Position numbers and translations under genes: made by a program. From Pelagibacteraceae bacterium AG-337-G04 (GTDB lineage Bacteria > Pseudomonadota > Alphaproteobacteria > Pelagibacterales > Pelagibacteraceae), in contig QBZW01000005.1 of the NCBI GenBank assembly GCA_003282205.1, forward strand, positions 47,675 to 111,674: DNA of 64,000 nt, in the 5' to 3' direction. Shown in pieces: positions 25,147-34,725 of the stretch (its first letter is position 1; every line of letters starts with the position of its first letter). The notes under the pieces were generated by a model that ran no database searches, had not been told where the DNA came from, and saw only the letters and a program-made list of their open reading frames with translations.

Positions 25147-26843
25147 TTTCTTATTCTATGTGTAAAGCTATCTCTCCTAAAACTGTATAACGCTTTTGGA
25201 TCTACATCAACATCTATAACAACTGGTTTATTTACTTTTAATGCACTTTTTACTGCCTCATTAACTTCTGATAATTTTTTAACTTTAATTCCTTTAGCAC
25301 CGTATAGTTTCGCAACTTCATCAAAAGGAGGACTTTGAATATCAGCTCCTAAATATCTTTCACCATAAAAATCTTTTTGATAAGCTTTTTCTGCTCCCCA
25401 ACTCTTATTATTCATTACAATTGTAATTGTGTTAATGCCATGCTCTACAGCAGTACTTAATTCAGATATAGTCATTCCAAATCCGCCATCACCCATTAAA
25501 CTAACAACTGTTTTACTAGGTTTTGCAACTTTTATTCCCAAACCACATGCAAATGAGAAGCCTACTAATCCAAAATCAAGGGGTGTGAAAAGGGCAGGAG
25601 GATTATAATATTCTAAAGCATCTGTTGCTTGAAGACAAAGTGTTCCAGCATCAAGTGTTATTGCAGTATTTTTCGGTAGTACTTTTCTTAATTCTCTGAA
25701 TAGGCCATTCGGTTGGATTGGAAAATTTTTTGACTTTATATTTTCTCTATCTTTAAGAAACTTTGATCTCTCTAATAAAAAGCTATTTGTCCATTCTTCA
25801 TAATTGAAAATTTTCTTTTGTTTTCTTAACTCAGCTAAAATTTGATCTGTCACAAGAGCAGCATCGCCATGAATACCTACATTAACTGGAAAGTATCTTC
25901 CTATCATTGTTTTTTCTAACTCAATTTGTACAATTTTCGAATTTTTATTTATATTGTCATACGAATAGAAAGTAGAATTGAAACCAAGTCTTGTACCAAT
26001 TGCAATAATTAGCTCTGCTTCTTTGACTAATCTTGATGCAACAATATTTCCTCTTGGTCCCATTTGTCCAGCATTTAACTTATGACTGAAGGGAATTGCA
26101 TCTCCGTGTCCTGCTGCAGTTACAATTGGAATATTTAAAAATTCAGCAAGCTTTGTTACAGATTTAAATTTTGAATTATATTTTATTCCTCCTCCAGCAA
26201 TAATTACTGTTTTTTTTGAGTTGAGAATAAGTTTTATAGTTCTATCAATTGAATTTTTTTTACTTTTTAAGTCACTTTCAGCTTTATAAGATTTTTTATT
26301 TTCATTAATCTTAAACTTTGAAGTATCAGAGAGAACATTTCTTGGAAGGTTTATACAAACTGGTCCTCTGCGTGGTGACATTGCAAGATTAAAAGCATCA
26401 CTAAATGCAGTTGGAATATGACTTACCTTTTTCACAGTCCAAGTTTTTTTTGTTATTGGATTAAAAAGTGATTGTTGGTCAAGTCCTTGAAAAGCATCTT
26501 CCATCTTATCCTTGGTAGAATATAAACCTGCAATAGATACAACTGGTGAAAATGCTGCTTTTGCTTGAGCAATACCTGTAACTAGATTAGTTGCTCCAGG
26601 ACCGTTTTGACCAGCAATTATTACACCTGGTTGATTAGAAGCTCTTGCGTATCCATCGGCCATGTGTGTTCCTGTTCTTTCATCCCTTACACCGATAAAC
26701 TTTATTTTCTTTTCGTGATATAATGCATCAAACATCTCCATGGTTGCTGAACCAATTAAACCAAAGACGTGTTTAACTTTTTCTTTTTTTAAGGATTTCA
26801 CTGCCGCTTGACCACCGGTCAAGGTATTCTTGGACTTAATCAC
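25143..26843 (-). CDS. Thiamine-diphosphate enzyme (acetolactate-synthase-like)
   Basis: 566 residues with three domains: N-terminal PYR domain with Glu55 in RDERTGTHMADGYAR, a central domain (AGGGIKYNSK), and a C-terminal PP domain with SLMGDGGFGMT followed by VMNNKSWG for ThDP/Mg binding. No FAD or acetolactate synthase specificity can be shown; benzoylformate decarboxylase, sulfoacetaldehyde acetyltransferase or 2-hydroxyacyl-CoA lyase-like activities remain possible. Overlaps neighbours by 4 nt on each side, so it is tightly coupled with the monooxygenase upstream and the AA_synth gene downstream. Confidence 0.88.
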   Translation of the reverse strand: MIKSKNTLTGGQAAVKSLKKEKVKHVFGLIGSATMEMFDALYHEKKIKFIGVRDERTGTHMADGYARASNQPGVIIAGQNGPGATNLVTGIAQAKAAFSPVVSIAGLYSTKDKMEDAFQGLDQQSLFNPITKKTWTVKKVSHIPTAFSDAFNLAMSPRRGPVCINLPRNVLSDTSKFKINENKKSYKAESDLKSKKNSIDRTIKLILNSKKTVIIAGGGIKYNSKFKSVTKLAEFLNIPIVTAAGHGDAIPFSHKLNAGQMGPRGNIVASRLVKEAELIIAIGTRLGFNSTFYSYDNINKNSKIVQIELEKTMIGRYFPVNVGIHGDAALVTDQILAELRKQKKIFNYEEWTNSFLLERSKFLKDRENIKSKNFPIQPNGLFRELRKVLPKNTAITLDAGTLCLQATDALEYYNPPALFTPLDFGLVGFSFACGLGIKVAKPSKTVVSLMGDGGFGMTISELSTAVEHGINTITIVMNNKSWGAEKAYQKDFYGERYLGADIQSPPFDEVAKLYGAKGIKVKKLSEVNEAVKSALKVNKPVVIDVDVDPKALYSFRRDSFTHRIRK

Positions 26844-28009
26844 GATACTTTTTTAACTTCAGTATCTAGATCATCTTTAAAATTAGGCATTACTTTTTCA
26901 GTGAATAATTTAATACTTTTCATACAATCTTCATGCTTAACACCTGGAAAATTAGACCAGACTTGAAGATTTTGAAGATTAAGCTCTGATTGAAGTTCTT
27001 TAATCTTATCTGTTACATATTCAGGAGTACCAAATAACATATTTCGTTTATGTAAAAATTCATAGTTAAGAAGATCCAATTTACCTTTTGTTTCTGGAAG
27101 CTCTTCACCAGGATCCATGTGATTGCCAAGACCTCTCCAATGACAAACCCATTTCATATAATTTACCATATGTTGGCCTGCTTTCTCTTTAGCCTCTTCC
27201 ATAGTATCAGCAACAAACATATCTCTAACAAGTGTAACTCCTTCACCTAAATGAACATTTTTTTTTGTAACTTCAGATCTTTTATTTTTGTACGCTTCAA
27301 ATCTTATTTTCAATGCTTTAACCGTAGGGATCCACATAATTACATTTATATTATTTTCTGCAGCCCACTCAATAGATCTTATACCATCAACAACTTGATG
27401 TATTGGAGGGTATGGATTTTGATAAGGCTTTGGAAGAACACTAATTTTTTTCATAGTGTTATCACTCATATTCATAAATTCTTCACTTGGTGGACTCATA
27501 TCATGCTGCCAAACATAATTCGGTGATGGGTAAGTATAAAATTCTCCATCATGATTAAAAAATTTTTCTGACCATGCTTTTTTTAAAACTTCTAGTGTTT
27601 CTGCAAATAATCTAAAATTTTTAGCCTGATCTTTTAAATCTGCTTCTTTATTTAAATTAATCGCTTCTCTCCCATAAACTCCTCTCGCAACACCAACTTC
27701 AACTCTACCTTTTGAAAGTTGATCAAGAGTAGCAATATCTTCTGCTAATCTTATTGGGTTATGAAAAGTGATTACATTTGCTGCTTGTCCAATTCTTATT
27801 TTTTTCGTTCTTGCTGCAGCGTCTGCTCCTAACATTAAAGGATTAGTACAGGACTCCATACCCTCATGGTTAAAATGATGTTCAGTAAACCAAATTGAAT
27901 TCCAATTGTTTTGATCACAATATTCAGTGATCTGTTTAGTTTCATCTAATAATTTGTGATATGGTTTGTGTGTCCAATTAGTAGTATTACAAAAATAACC
28001 AAACTTCAT
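26840..28009 (-). CDS. LLM-class flavin-dependent monooxygenase (luciferase-like)
   Basis: 389 residues from the chosen start MKFGYFCNTTNW. That ATG has GGAGG at 28014-28018, 4 nt upstream, whereas the longer frame beginning at 28051 has none, so the shorter form is preferred. Luciferase-like TIM-barrel features: WFTEHHF, LGADAAARTKKIRIGQAANVI (read as two pieces, GADAAARTKKI and GQAANVI), DQLSKGRVEVGVARG. Reduced FMN and O2 are the likely co-substrates. First gene of a six-gene operon. A separate flavin reductase is not seen nearby. Confidence 0.88.
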   Translation of the reverse strand: MKFGYFCNTTNWTHKPYHKLLDETKQITEYCDQNNWNSIWFTEHHFNHEGMESCTNPLMLGADAAARTKKIRIGQAANVITFHNPIRLAEDIATLDQLSKGRVEVGVARGVYGREAINLNKEADLKDQAKNFRLFAETLEVLKKAWSEKFFNHDGEFYTYPSPNYVWQHDMSPPSEEFMNMSDNTMKKISVLPKPYQNPYPPIHQVVDGIRSIEWAAENNINVIMWIPTVKALKIRFEAYKNKRSEVTKKNVHLGEGVTLVRDMFVADTMEEAKEKAGQHMVNYMKWVCHWRGLGNHMDPGEELPETKGKLDLLNYEFLHKRNMLFGTPEYVTDKIKELQSELNLQNLQVWSNFPGVKHEDCMKSIKLFTEKVMPNFKDDLDTEVKKVS

Positions 28010-28109
28010 TAAGCCTCCTTTAAAAATTAATTTAAAGACGACCGATCCCACTTTCGTATATGAAATTACGACGAGTTATGTATCGCTTTATTAGTAAATA
28101 TTATTATTC

Positions 28110-29081
28110 TTATCTTTGATATTCAACGAATTTTTTTAGCGATTTGTAAAGAAATTTATCATAACTGACACCACTTTTACTCAATTTTCGTTGATTTAAA
28201 AAAGATAGATTCATTTTAAAATCATATGAGGGCTCAAAAAAGAACGGAATAGAAAGCCTTTTTTGCTTATTCCATAATACTCTATGATTTGTGGCCTTAA
28301 ACTTACCTTTACTTAAATACTCAAGCGCTCTTCCTGTATTTACAACTAATGCATTTTTATTAAAAGGGACATCATACCATTTTTTTGTTTTACGATTTTG
28401 AACTTGCAAACCACCCCTTTGATTTTGATACAATACCGTAAAAATACCGCTATCGACATGTGTTTCACATCCAAGAGCAATTCCATCTTGTTTTGAAATC
28501 TCTACTGGCTTTGATTGGTTAGTATAATAATTAAATCTTAATGTGCTTAATGTTTTTAATCTTGAAAAAGCCATCTTGGATAAATTTGTATCTTTATTAT
28601 AGATTTTGATTATACATTTAAAAAGGGTTTCACTTAAATCAAATATATTCTCATAATAATCGGATATCTTATTTATCGATTTTAGATTGAATGATTTTTT
28701 TACATGTAAATATTCAATGTATTGATTTCTTATTTTGTTGGAATATTTTTTTGATACTTTTAAATCTCCAAAATCTAATCCCTCTTTTCCATTGACGTCA
28801 TTTGGAAAATATCCTCTATAAATATTTTTATTTCTCTTATTCCATTTTTTTGAAGCTAACTTAAATTTATTTTTTTTACTGGAATTAAAAAATTTTTCTC
28901 CCACTTCACAAATTTTGGCTATTCTTTTCAAACTTATGCCGTGATTTACTATTTGAAAAAATCCAACCTCAACGCATGCTTTCTTAATTTCTTGAATCGT
29001 TTTTAACGAATCTTTTGAATTAAAGTTATTATCAAGAATAGAGGAAACATTTATTGTTGGTATATAATTTTTTTTAATCAT
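28110..29081 (-). CDS. 2-oxoglutarate/Fe(II) oxygenase, isopenicillin N synthase-like
   Basis: 323 residues. N-terminal DIOX_N domain (GFFQIVNHGI) and C-terminal 2OG-FeII domain with His208, Asp210 (ETHVDSGIFTVLYQ) and His266 (ATNHRV), then RLSIPFFFEP giving the R-x-S that binds 2-oxoglutarate. Cytoplasmic oxygenase of unknown substrate; relatives include ethylene-forming enzyme, gibberellin oxidases and many unassigned bacterial proteins. Last gene of a six-gene minus-strand operon with carnitine-cluster genes; overlaps the DMT gene by 4 nt. Confidence 0.87.
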   Translation of the reverse strand: MIKKNYIPTINVSSILDNNFNSKDSLKTIQEIKKACVEVGFFQIVNHGISLKRIAKICEVGEKFFNSSKKNKFKLASKKWNKRNKNIYRGYFPNDVNGKEGLDFGDLKVSKKYSNKIRNQYIEYLHVKKSFNLKSINKISDYYENIFDLSETLFKCIIKIYNKDTNLSKMAFSRLKTLSTLRFNYYTNQSKPVEISKQDGIALGCETHVDSGIFTVLYQNQRGGLQVQNRKTKKWYDVPFNKNALVVNTGRALEYLSKGKFKATNHRVLWNKQKRLSIPFFFEPSYDFKMNLSFLNQRKLSKSGVSYDKFLYKSLKKFVEYQR

Positions 29082-30025
29082 CTATTAGGAGTATCCGATG
29101 CAATCATTTGACCTCGAACTCTTTCTCTAAAATAAATATATACACCAGCACCAATAATTATTGAAGCTCCAAGAAATGTTCTTGGTATAGGAATTGTTTC
29201 AAATAATATATAACCAGCTATTATTGCGAAAACTATATATGAATATTCAAATAAAGAGACAACGGACGGGGAAGCTATACTATATGCAGTGAACACACAA
29301 AAAAATGAAATCGATGCAACAATTCCCATAACAAAAACATATGGCCATGAAACAGTTGGATTTATAAACCATTCTCTAAAAATAAATTGCATTGTTGGAT
29401 CAGAGAAATTATTAAATTTACCATCCCCGCTGATTAAAAAAATTACAATACTTGCTATAACTGCGAAAATATAAAGTAATGTTAATTGAGTATAAATATT
29501 ATCTTTTTCTGAGGTATATTTTGTAATTGTCATAGAACATGCATAGCAAAGTGAGCATGCAACTGGAGCTAATTTAAAAATATTGAAATCCTCTATGTTT
29601 GGATTCAGAACAATTAAAACACCAATAAAACCTACAGTAATCGCACTCCATCTTCTAATTCCAATTTGTTCCTTTAAAAATAACTTTGCAAATATTGACA
29701 TAAAAAATGGACATGAAAAGAACAGAGCACTGACCATGGCTAAAGACATAAATGTAAGCGAAATATAAAAAAAACTAAAACCAAAGAAAAAGCAAACAAC
29801 TCTAATTAATGTTAAAAAAGGATAATTAGTTTTTAATGTAAATTTTTTTTTAGTAATTAAAAATACTGAAATTAGTACAGTTGCTTGAACTATAGTTCTC
29901 CCTAAATACAATTCAAATAACGCAATTTCTTCAAATATATATTTTATTAAAGCGTCCTGAACAGAAAAGAATGCCATTCCTATCATTATAAAAATGATAC
30001 CTTTAGTATTATTATTTGCGTCCAT
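29078..30025 (-). CDS. DMT superfamily (EamA) permease
   Basis: 315 residues, ten hydrophobic segments in two EamA repeats (GMAFFSVQDALIKY and LGRTIVQA; then YACSMTITKYTSEKD and EYSYIVFAIIAGYILFE). Possible role is efflux or uptake of a metabolite of the surrounding pathway. Three bases separate it from the GMC oxidoreductase gene. Similar in style to the DMT genes at 21448 and 46510, but they are not close copies. Confidence 0.86.
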   Translation of the reverse strand: MDANNNTKGIIFIMIGMAFFSVQDALIKYIFEEIALFELYLGRTIVQATVLISVFLITKKKFTLKTNYPFLTLIRVVCFFFGFSFFYISLTFMSLAMVSALFFSCPFFMSIFAKLFLKEQIGIRRWSAITVGFIGVLIVLNPNIEDFNIFKLAPVACSLCYACSMTITKYTSEKDNIYTQLTLLYIFAVIASIVIFLISGDGKFNNFSDPTMQFIFREWFINPTVSWPYVFVMGIVASISFFCVFTAYSIASPSVVSLFEYSYIVFAIIAGYILFETIPIPRTFLGASIIIGAGVYIYFRERVRGQMIASDTPNR

Positions 30026-30028
30026 TAT

Positions 30029-31609
30029 TTAACTTAAAATAAAATCAGCTGCTCTTTCACCGATCATTAATGTTGGAGCATTTAGATTACCACTTGTTAT
30101 TTCTGGCATAACAGAAGCATCTGCTACTCTAATATTTTGTAATCCATGAATTTTAAGGTGATCATCTACCACTGCCATATCATCTACTCCCATTTTTAAT
30201 GTACATGAAGGATGATACGCAGTTTCAGCCTTTGATCTTATATATTCTTCTATTTGTTCATCTGAATTAGCATTTTCACCAGGACCAATTTCCTTGCCAG
30301 CATAGGGCTTCATAGATTCTTGACTTAATATTTTTCTAGCTACACGAACACACTTTATCGTTTCTTTAAGGTCGTATTCTTCACTTAAATAATTAAATTG
30401 TATTTTGGGGTAGTCATAAGGATTTGAACTATTAAGAGTTATCTCTCCTCTGCTTTTTGGTTGATTTAAACTTGCATGTAATTGATATCCGTGTCTATCT
30501 GGATCAACTAATCCATGATCTATTACAAATGCTGGGAAAAAATGAAATTGTATATTTGGATATTCTTTATCTAAGGATGACTTACAAAAACCACCAGCTT
30601 CTAAAAAAGATGTTGAGCAAGGTCCACTTCTATTTATAAACCATTGAATACCCACTTTAAGCATACTCAATTTATTCACATATGAATATAAAGTATTGGG
30701 TGTTTTACATTCTTGTTGTATATAAGTTTCTAAGTGATCCTGTAAATTTTTTCCAACACCATTTAATTCATGAATTACTTCTATTCCGTTATCTTTTAAC
30801 TGTTGACCTGGTCCAACACCTGACACCATTAATAATTGTGGTGAATTAATTGATCCGCCGCTAAGAATTATTTCTTTATTTGCATAAATGGTTTTAACTA
30901 CTCCATTTATTTTAGCTTGAACACCTATTGCTTTTTTTCCATCAAATATAATTTTTTCAACAAAAGACTTTGTAAATACTGATAAATTTTGCCTACTTTT
31001 AGCAGGTTTTAAGTAATATTTGGAGGCACTAGCGCGTTCACCATTGTGAATTGTTACATCGTACATTCCAAAGCCTTCTTGATCTTCACCATTCATATCA
31101 TTATTTATTTTATGTCCAGCCTCATGAGCAGAGTCTAAAAAGGCTTTAAATAAAGGATTTTTATTTTTAGATTGATTAATTGGCAAAATACCACTTCCAC
31201 CTCTATATTTGTTTTCACCTCCAGACCATGTTTCTATCTTTTTAAAAAAAGGCAGAACATGCTCATAAGACCAATTTTTAAGTCCGAATGATTCCCATCT
31301 TTCATAGTCATTTTTATTTCCTCTAACATAAACCATTCCATTATGAGCAGAACATCCTCCAATCATTTTACCTCTTGGGCAAAATAGTTTTCTATTATTA
31401 AGATGAGGTTCAGGTTCAGAATAATATTTATAATTGTACTTTGGATCATGCATTGCATAAAGTATTGCAAGAGGCATATTTACTTTCCAAATATCACTAT
31501 CTTTACCAGCTTCAAAAATAGCTACGTTGTTTTTACTATTCTCAGAAAGTCTATTAGCTAATACACAGCCTGCTGTACCTGCACCAACAATTAAATAGTC
31601 AAAATTCAA
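30029..31609 (-). CDS. GMC-family FAD-dependent oxidoreductase (choline dehydrogenase-like)
   Basis: 526 residues. FAD Rossmann motif DYLIVGAGTAGCVLANRLSE, second GMC signature SGGSINSPQLLMVSGVGP (residues ~250-270), and active-site histidine in AYHPSCTLKMG. C-terminal PTLMIGERAADFI is typical. It oxidises an alcohol with FAD and passes electrons to the respiratory chain or O2. Resembles BetA, but many SAR11 GMC enzymes have other alcohols as substrate. With the carnitine cluster it may act on a hydroxylated quaternary amine (inference). Confidence 0.88.
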   Translation of the reverse strand: MNFDYLIVGAGTAGCVLANRLSENSKNNVAIFEAGKDSDIWKVNMPLAILYAMHDPKYNYKYYSEPEPHLNNRKLFCPRGKMIGGCSAHNGMVYVRGNKNDYERWESFGLKNWSYEHVLPFFKKIETWSGGENKYRGGSGILPINQSKNKNPLFKAFLDSAHEAGHKINNDMNGEDQEGFGMYDVTIHNGERASASKYYLKPAKSRQNLSVFTKSFVEKIIFDGKKAIGVQAKINGVVKTIYANKEIILSGGSINSPQLLMVSGVGPGQQLKDNGIEVIHELNGVGKNLQDHLETYIQQECKTPNTLYSYVNKLSMLKVGIQWFINRSGPCSTSFLEAGGFCKSSLDKEYPNIQFHFFPAFVIDHGLVDPDRHGYQLHASLNQPKSRGEITLNSSNPYDYPKIQFNYLSEEYDLKETIKCVRVARKILSQESMKPYAGKEIGPGENANSDEQIEEYIRSKAETAYHPSCTLKMGVDDMAVVDDHLKIHGLQNIRVADASVMPEITSGNLNAPTLMIGERAADFILS

Positions 31610-31615
31610 ATCATT

Positions 31616-32443
31616 TTATTGGGGATGATCGCCTTCGACAGCAATTCTGTCCATTACTCTTTCAAATCCCAATCCTCTCCCTGGAAAAAAATCTGTAAGA
31701 CCTTGATGTAGCGTACTTCTATTATCCCAGATAGCTACAGCATTTTCTGTCCATTTAAATCTACATGTAAAGTCAAGCCTTTCTTGATGTTCAAATATCT
31801 CATTTAATATATCAGTACTTTCATTCTCATTTAAATCTAAAATTTTTTTCGTATACATAGAATTTACGTATAATATTTTTTTTCTAGTTTCTGGATGAAT
31901 TCTTACTACTGGATGTGAATTAGAATATTCATCAAGATTTCCATTTCCTTCCATTTCTTTGTAAGCATCTACAAACGCAGCTGCCCCTAGAGAACTATGA
32001 ATTGCTCTTTTATCACTTATCTTTTCTTTGATTTTGTCGCTTAATGTATCATATGCAATTTCCATATTGGAAAACATAGTATCACCACCTACAGGCGGAA
32101 CTTTTATGGATCTTAAAATTATTACCTTAGTAGGTTTAGGGTTATAGCTTACATCTGTATGCCATGTTTCTCCCCATTGTCTTTTTTCCTCAGGAGCTTT
32201 AATAATTCTAAGTATTTCTGGATAATTTTCTCTTCCTTTTACGTAAATATGCCTTTCTAAAGGTCCAAAGTGTTTTGCTAAATTTATATGTTCTTCAGAT
32301 GTAATATCTTGGTCTCTGAAGAAGAGAGCTTTATGTTCTAAAAGTAAGTTGTTGATTTTTCTCCAATTTTCAAAGGAGCTATTTTTTAAATCTATTCCTT
32401 TTATTTCTGCCCCTAATGCTCCAGATAATAATTGAATTTCCAT
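31616..32443 (-). CDS. TauD/TfdA family 2-oxoglutarate dioxygenase
   Basis: 275 residues, standard TauD length. N-terminal LGAEIKGIDL, iron ligands His95 and Asp97 in TWHTDVSYNP and His246 in WDNRSTLHQ, and arginine in GFERVMDR for 2-oxoglutarate. TauD itself releases sulfite from taurine; here the neighbours argue for another small substrate such as a carboxylated amine. Second gene pair of the operon after the thioesterase, 3 nt apart. Confidence 0.9.
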   Translation of the reverse strand: MEIQLLSGALGAEIKGIDLKNSSFENWRKINNLLLEHKALFFRDQDITSEEHINLAKHFGPLERHIYVKGRENYPEILRIIKAPEEKRQWGETWHTDVSYNPKPTKVIILRSIKVPPVGGDTMFSNMEIAYDTLSDKIKEKISDKRAIHSSLGAAAFVDAYKEMEGNGNLDEYSNSHPVVRIHPETRKKILYVNSMYTKKILDLNENESTDILNEIFEHQERLDFTCRFKWTENAVAIWDNRSTLHQGLTDFFPGRGLGFERVMDRIAVEGDHPQ

Positions 32444-32446
32444 AGT

Positions 32447-32914
32447 TTATTTCTTTAATCTACCAGATAATTGAAGGTTTTCTGATTTAAAATTTGGTCC
32501 ATTTTCACTGATAAAGTTTTTCATAATTTCCAATTTATCCTCTTCAAATTCAGTTACTTTTCGTTTACTCAAATCAATGTACAACGATACACTTTCCATG
32601 GTTGCAGCCAGGGTTTTCTTCTCTTTTTCGTACATTTCACATTTTAAATGAAGTCTTTTTTTGTCATGATCAAAATGAGTACAATAAACTTCTACTTCTT
32701 GATTTTCTTTAACCTCATTATTGTAAGTTGTTCTTGTTTCAACAACCATCGTAGTTCTCATATTTGTTTTAGCGTTTTCACCTCCCATATTGAACTTGTT
32801 CAACATTGTTTCCCATGCTTGGTCAAAGATTAAAATATAATAAGCCATATTCATGTGCTCATTATAGTCTGTCCATTCTTTAATTATTCTTCTTGTAGCA
32901 AGATGATAAGACAT
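32447..32914 (-). CDS. Hotdog-fold thioesterase, carnitine-cluster type (betainyl-CoA thioesterase-like)
   Basis: 155 residues, acyl-CoA thioesterase of the 4HBT hotdog fold: WTDYNEHMNMAYYILIFDQA contains the helix with the conserved Asp/Asn-x-x-x-H-M-N pattern. In other bacteria this type sits with carnitine dehydrogenase and hydrolyses betainyl-CoA to glycine betaine. Here the BKACE and dehydrogenase genes are divergently placed less than 1 kb away, supporting that job. Three bases from both neighbours. Confidence 0.82.
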   Translation of the reverse strand: MSYHLATRRIIKEWTDYNEHMNMAYYILIFDQAWETMLNKFNMGGENAKTNMRTTMVVETRTTYNNEVKENQEVEVYCTHFDHDKKRLHLKCEMYEKEKKTLAATMESVSLYIDLSKRKVTEFEEDKLEIMKNFISENGPNFKSENLQLSGRLKK

Positions 32915-32917
32915 TGT

Positions 32918-33778
32918 TTAAACTTTATTTATTTTATCTGCGATTAAAATTTTTCTTTTCATTTCTCTTAATACCGGTTTTTCTATAAGTTTTCCATCTA
33001 TAACAACAAGACCTGTATTTGAATTATTAAATTCCTCCAAAATTTTTTTAGCTTTAATAATTTCATCCTGTGGTGGTGTAAATACTTCATTTAATATTTT
33101 AATTTGTTTAGGGTGAATAGAACCTTTGCCAGTAAACCCTAGGTTTCTTACCTGTTCTGCTTCTTTCTTCATTCCATCCATATTTTCTAAATCTAAATAG
33201 GGAACATCTATGACATCTATCCCTACACTAGCACCTGCATGAACTAACTTAGATCTTGCATGAATGAGGTTTTCCCATCTATTTTCTACTCTGAGTTCTG
33301 CAGCCATATCAACTCCACCAAAATATAAAGCAACTATCCTCTTACTTGCATGTGCAATATTGTAAATATTTTCTAAAGCTTCATTTGTCTCCATGATTAC
33401 ATGAAGATCTGTATCCAAATTACAGTCAGTCAGCAAATCATCTATATAAGTAATTTCATCAGGAGTTTTAACTTTTGGCAACATAATGGCTTTAAGATTT
33501 ACTTTGCTAGAGACAAAAGCCTCTAGGTCTAACAGACCAAACTTACTTCTCTGGTTATTAAGTCTTACAACTAACTCTACATCATTTTTTACCTCAAGAG
33601 TTTTAAGAGCTTCTATTGTGTTTTTTCTTGCTTCTGCTTTATCATTTATTGCAATTCCATCTTCCAATTCAATGCACACCATATCAGCACCTGAGGCTAT
33701 TGCTTTTGGGAACATCTCAGGGTGAAGACCAGGGGTAAAAATAAAGCTACGTCTTACTCTTAATTTATCTAAATTCAT
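32918..33778 (-). CDS. CoA-ester lyase of the HpcH/HpaI (CitE-like) family
   Basis: 286 residues. RRSFIFTPGLHPEMFPKA, ELEDGI (metal-binding acidic pair), RLNNQ (CoA/substrate arginine), METNEALEN, and GGVDMAAEL; C-terminal GFTGKGSIHPKQI is typical of CitE, malyl-CoA lyase and citramalyl-CoA lyase. It would split or form a 3-hydroxyacyl-CoA from acetyl-CoA and a 2-oxoacid. First gene of the operon that runs away from the BKACE gene, with a 59-bp shared promoter region. Confidence 0.88.
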   Translation of the reverse strand: MNLDKLRVRRSFIFTPGLHPEMFPKAIASGADMVCIELEDGIAINDKAEARKNTIEALKTLEVKNDVELVVRLNNQRSKFGLLDLEAFVSSKVNLKAIMLPKVKTPDEITYIDDLLTDCNLDTDLHVIMETNEALENIYNIAHASKRIVALYFGGVDMAAELRVENRWENLIHARSKLVHAGASVGIDVIDVPYLDLENMDGMKKEAEQVRNLGFTGKGSIHPKQIKILNEVFTPPQDEIIKAKKILEEFNNSNTGLVVIDGKLIEKPVLREMKRKILIADKINKV

Positions 33779-33837
33779 TAATTTATTATATCCTATATTC
33801 TTTAGTGATTTGATATTATACTTAACTAAAAGTAATT

Positions 33838-34725
33838 ATGAATAATAACGTTTTTATTTCATGTGCTGTAACCGGTTCAGGAGACACTGCGAACAAACAC
33901 CCAGATCTTCCAAAAACTCCGAAACAAATAGCAAAATCTGCAATTGAAGCAGCTAAAGCCGGAGCTGCAATTGCACATATTCACGTTCGTGAGGAGGACG
34001 GAACTCCAAGCAGAAGATTAGAATTATATAAGGAGGTCGTAGATAGAATTAGGTCTAGTGAAACAGATGTTATTTTAAATTTAACAACTGGTATGGGCGG
34101 TGATTTAGACATAGGACAAGGCAAAAATCCTTTAGATTTTGGACCAATGACAGATATGGCTAATGTTTTGGAAAGAATAGCAAATGCAGAGCAATTTTTA
34201 CCAGAAATATGTACTTTGGATGCGGGCACATTAAATTTCGGTGATGGATCTGTTATTACAGTTAATACTCCTAATGATTTAAGGAAAGCTGCGAAAAAAT
34301 TGCAAGAAATAAAAGTCAAACCAGAGATAGAGGCGTTTGATTTAGGAAATATGTGGTTTGGTTCCCAATTATATAAAGAGGGTTTATTAGATGATCCTCC
34401 ATTGTTCCAAATGTGTTTAGGTATACCTTGGGGAGCTCCAGCTACTCCTTTAGCAATGCAAGCTATGAAAGATATAATGCCAGATGAAGGAATTTGGTCA
34501 GGTTTTGCTATATCAAAAAATGAAATGCCTTTTGTAGCGCAAACAGTTATTATGGGTGGAAATCCAAGAGTTGGCTTAGAAGATAATTTATATATATCAA
34601 AAGGAAAACTAGCTACCAATGCTCAACTAGTTGAAAAGGCAATTAGAATAATTACTGATCTTGGTGCATCTACAATGACTGCAGAAGAAACAAGGAAAAA
34701 ACTGAAGCTTGTAAAACACAAGTAA
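33838..34725 (+). CDS. BKACE family beta-keto acid cleavage enzyme, likely 3-dehydrocarnitine cleavage
   Basis: 295 residues of the former DUF849 family. Zinc ligands in HIHVREEDG (His47 and His49), then SCAVTGSGDTANKHP at the start, CTLDAGTLNFGD in the middle and GLEDNLYISKGKLATNAQLVEKA near the end. BKACE enzymes move an acetoacetate unit from a beta-keto acid to acetyl-CoA. Because the next gene overlaps by one base and is a carnitine-dehydrogenase-type protein, 3-dehydrocarnitine is the likely substrate, giving betainyl-CoA and acetoacetate. Confidence 0.9.
   Translation: MNNNVFISCAVTGSGDTANKHPDLPKTPKQIAKSAIEAAKAGAAIAHIHVREEDGTPSRRLELYKEVVDRIRSSETDVILNLTTGMGGDLDIGQGKNPLDFGPMTDMANVLERIANAEQFLPEICTLDAGTLNFGDGSVITVNTPNDLRKAAKKLQEIKVKPEIEAFDLGNMWFGSQLYKEGLLDDPPLFQMCLGIPWGAPATPLAMQAMKDIMPDEGIWSGFAISKNEMPFVAQTVIMGGNPRVGLEDNLYISKGKLATNAQLVEKAIRIITDLGASTMTAEETRKKLKLVKHK

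Noticed and set aside
33981..34619. Long (212-codon) open frame opposite the BKACE gene
   Set aside because: It has low-complexity Ser/Pro/Ile content without any family sign and lies fully inside a well-supported gene on the other strand.
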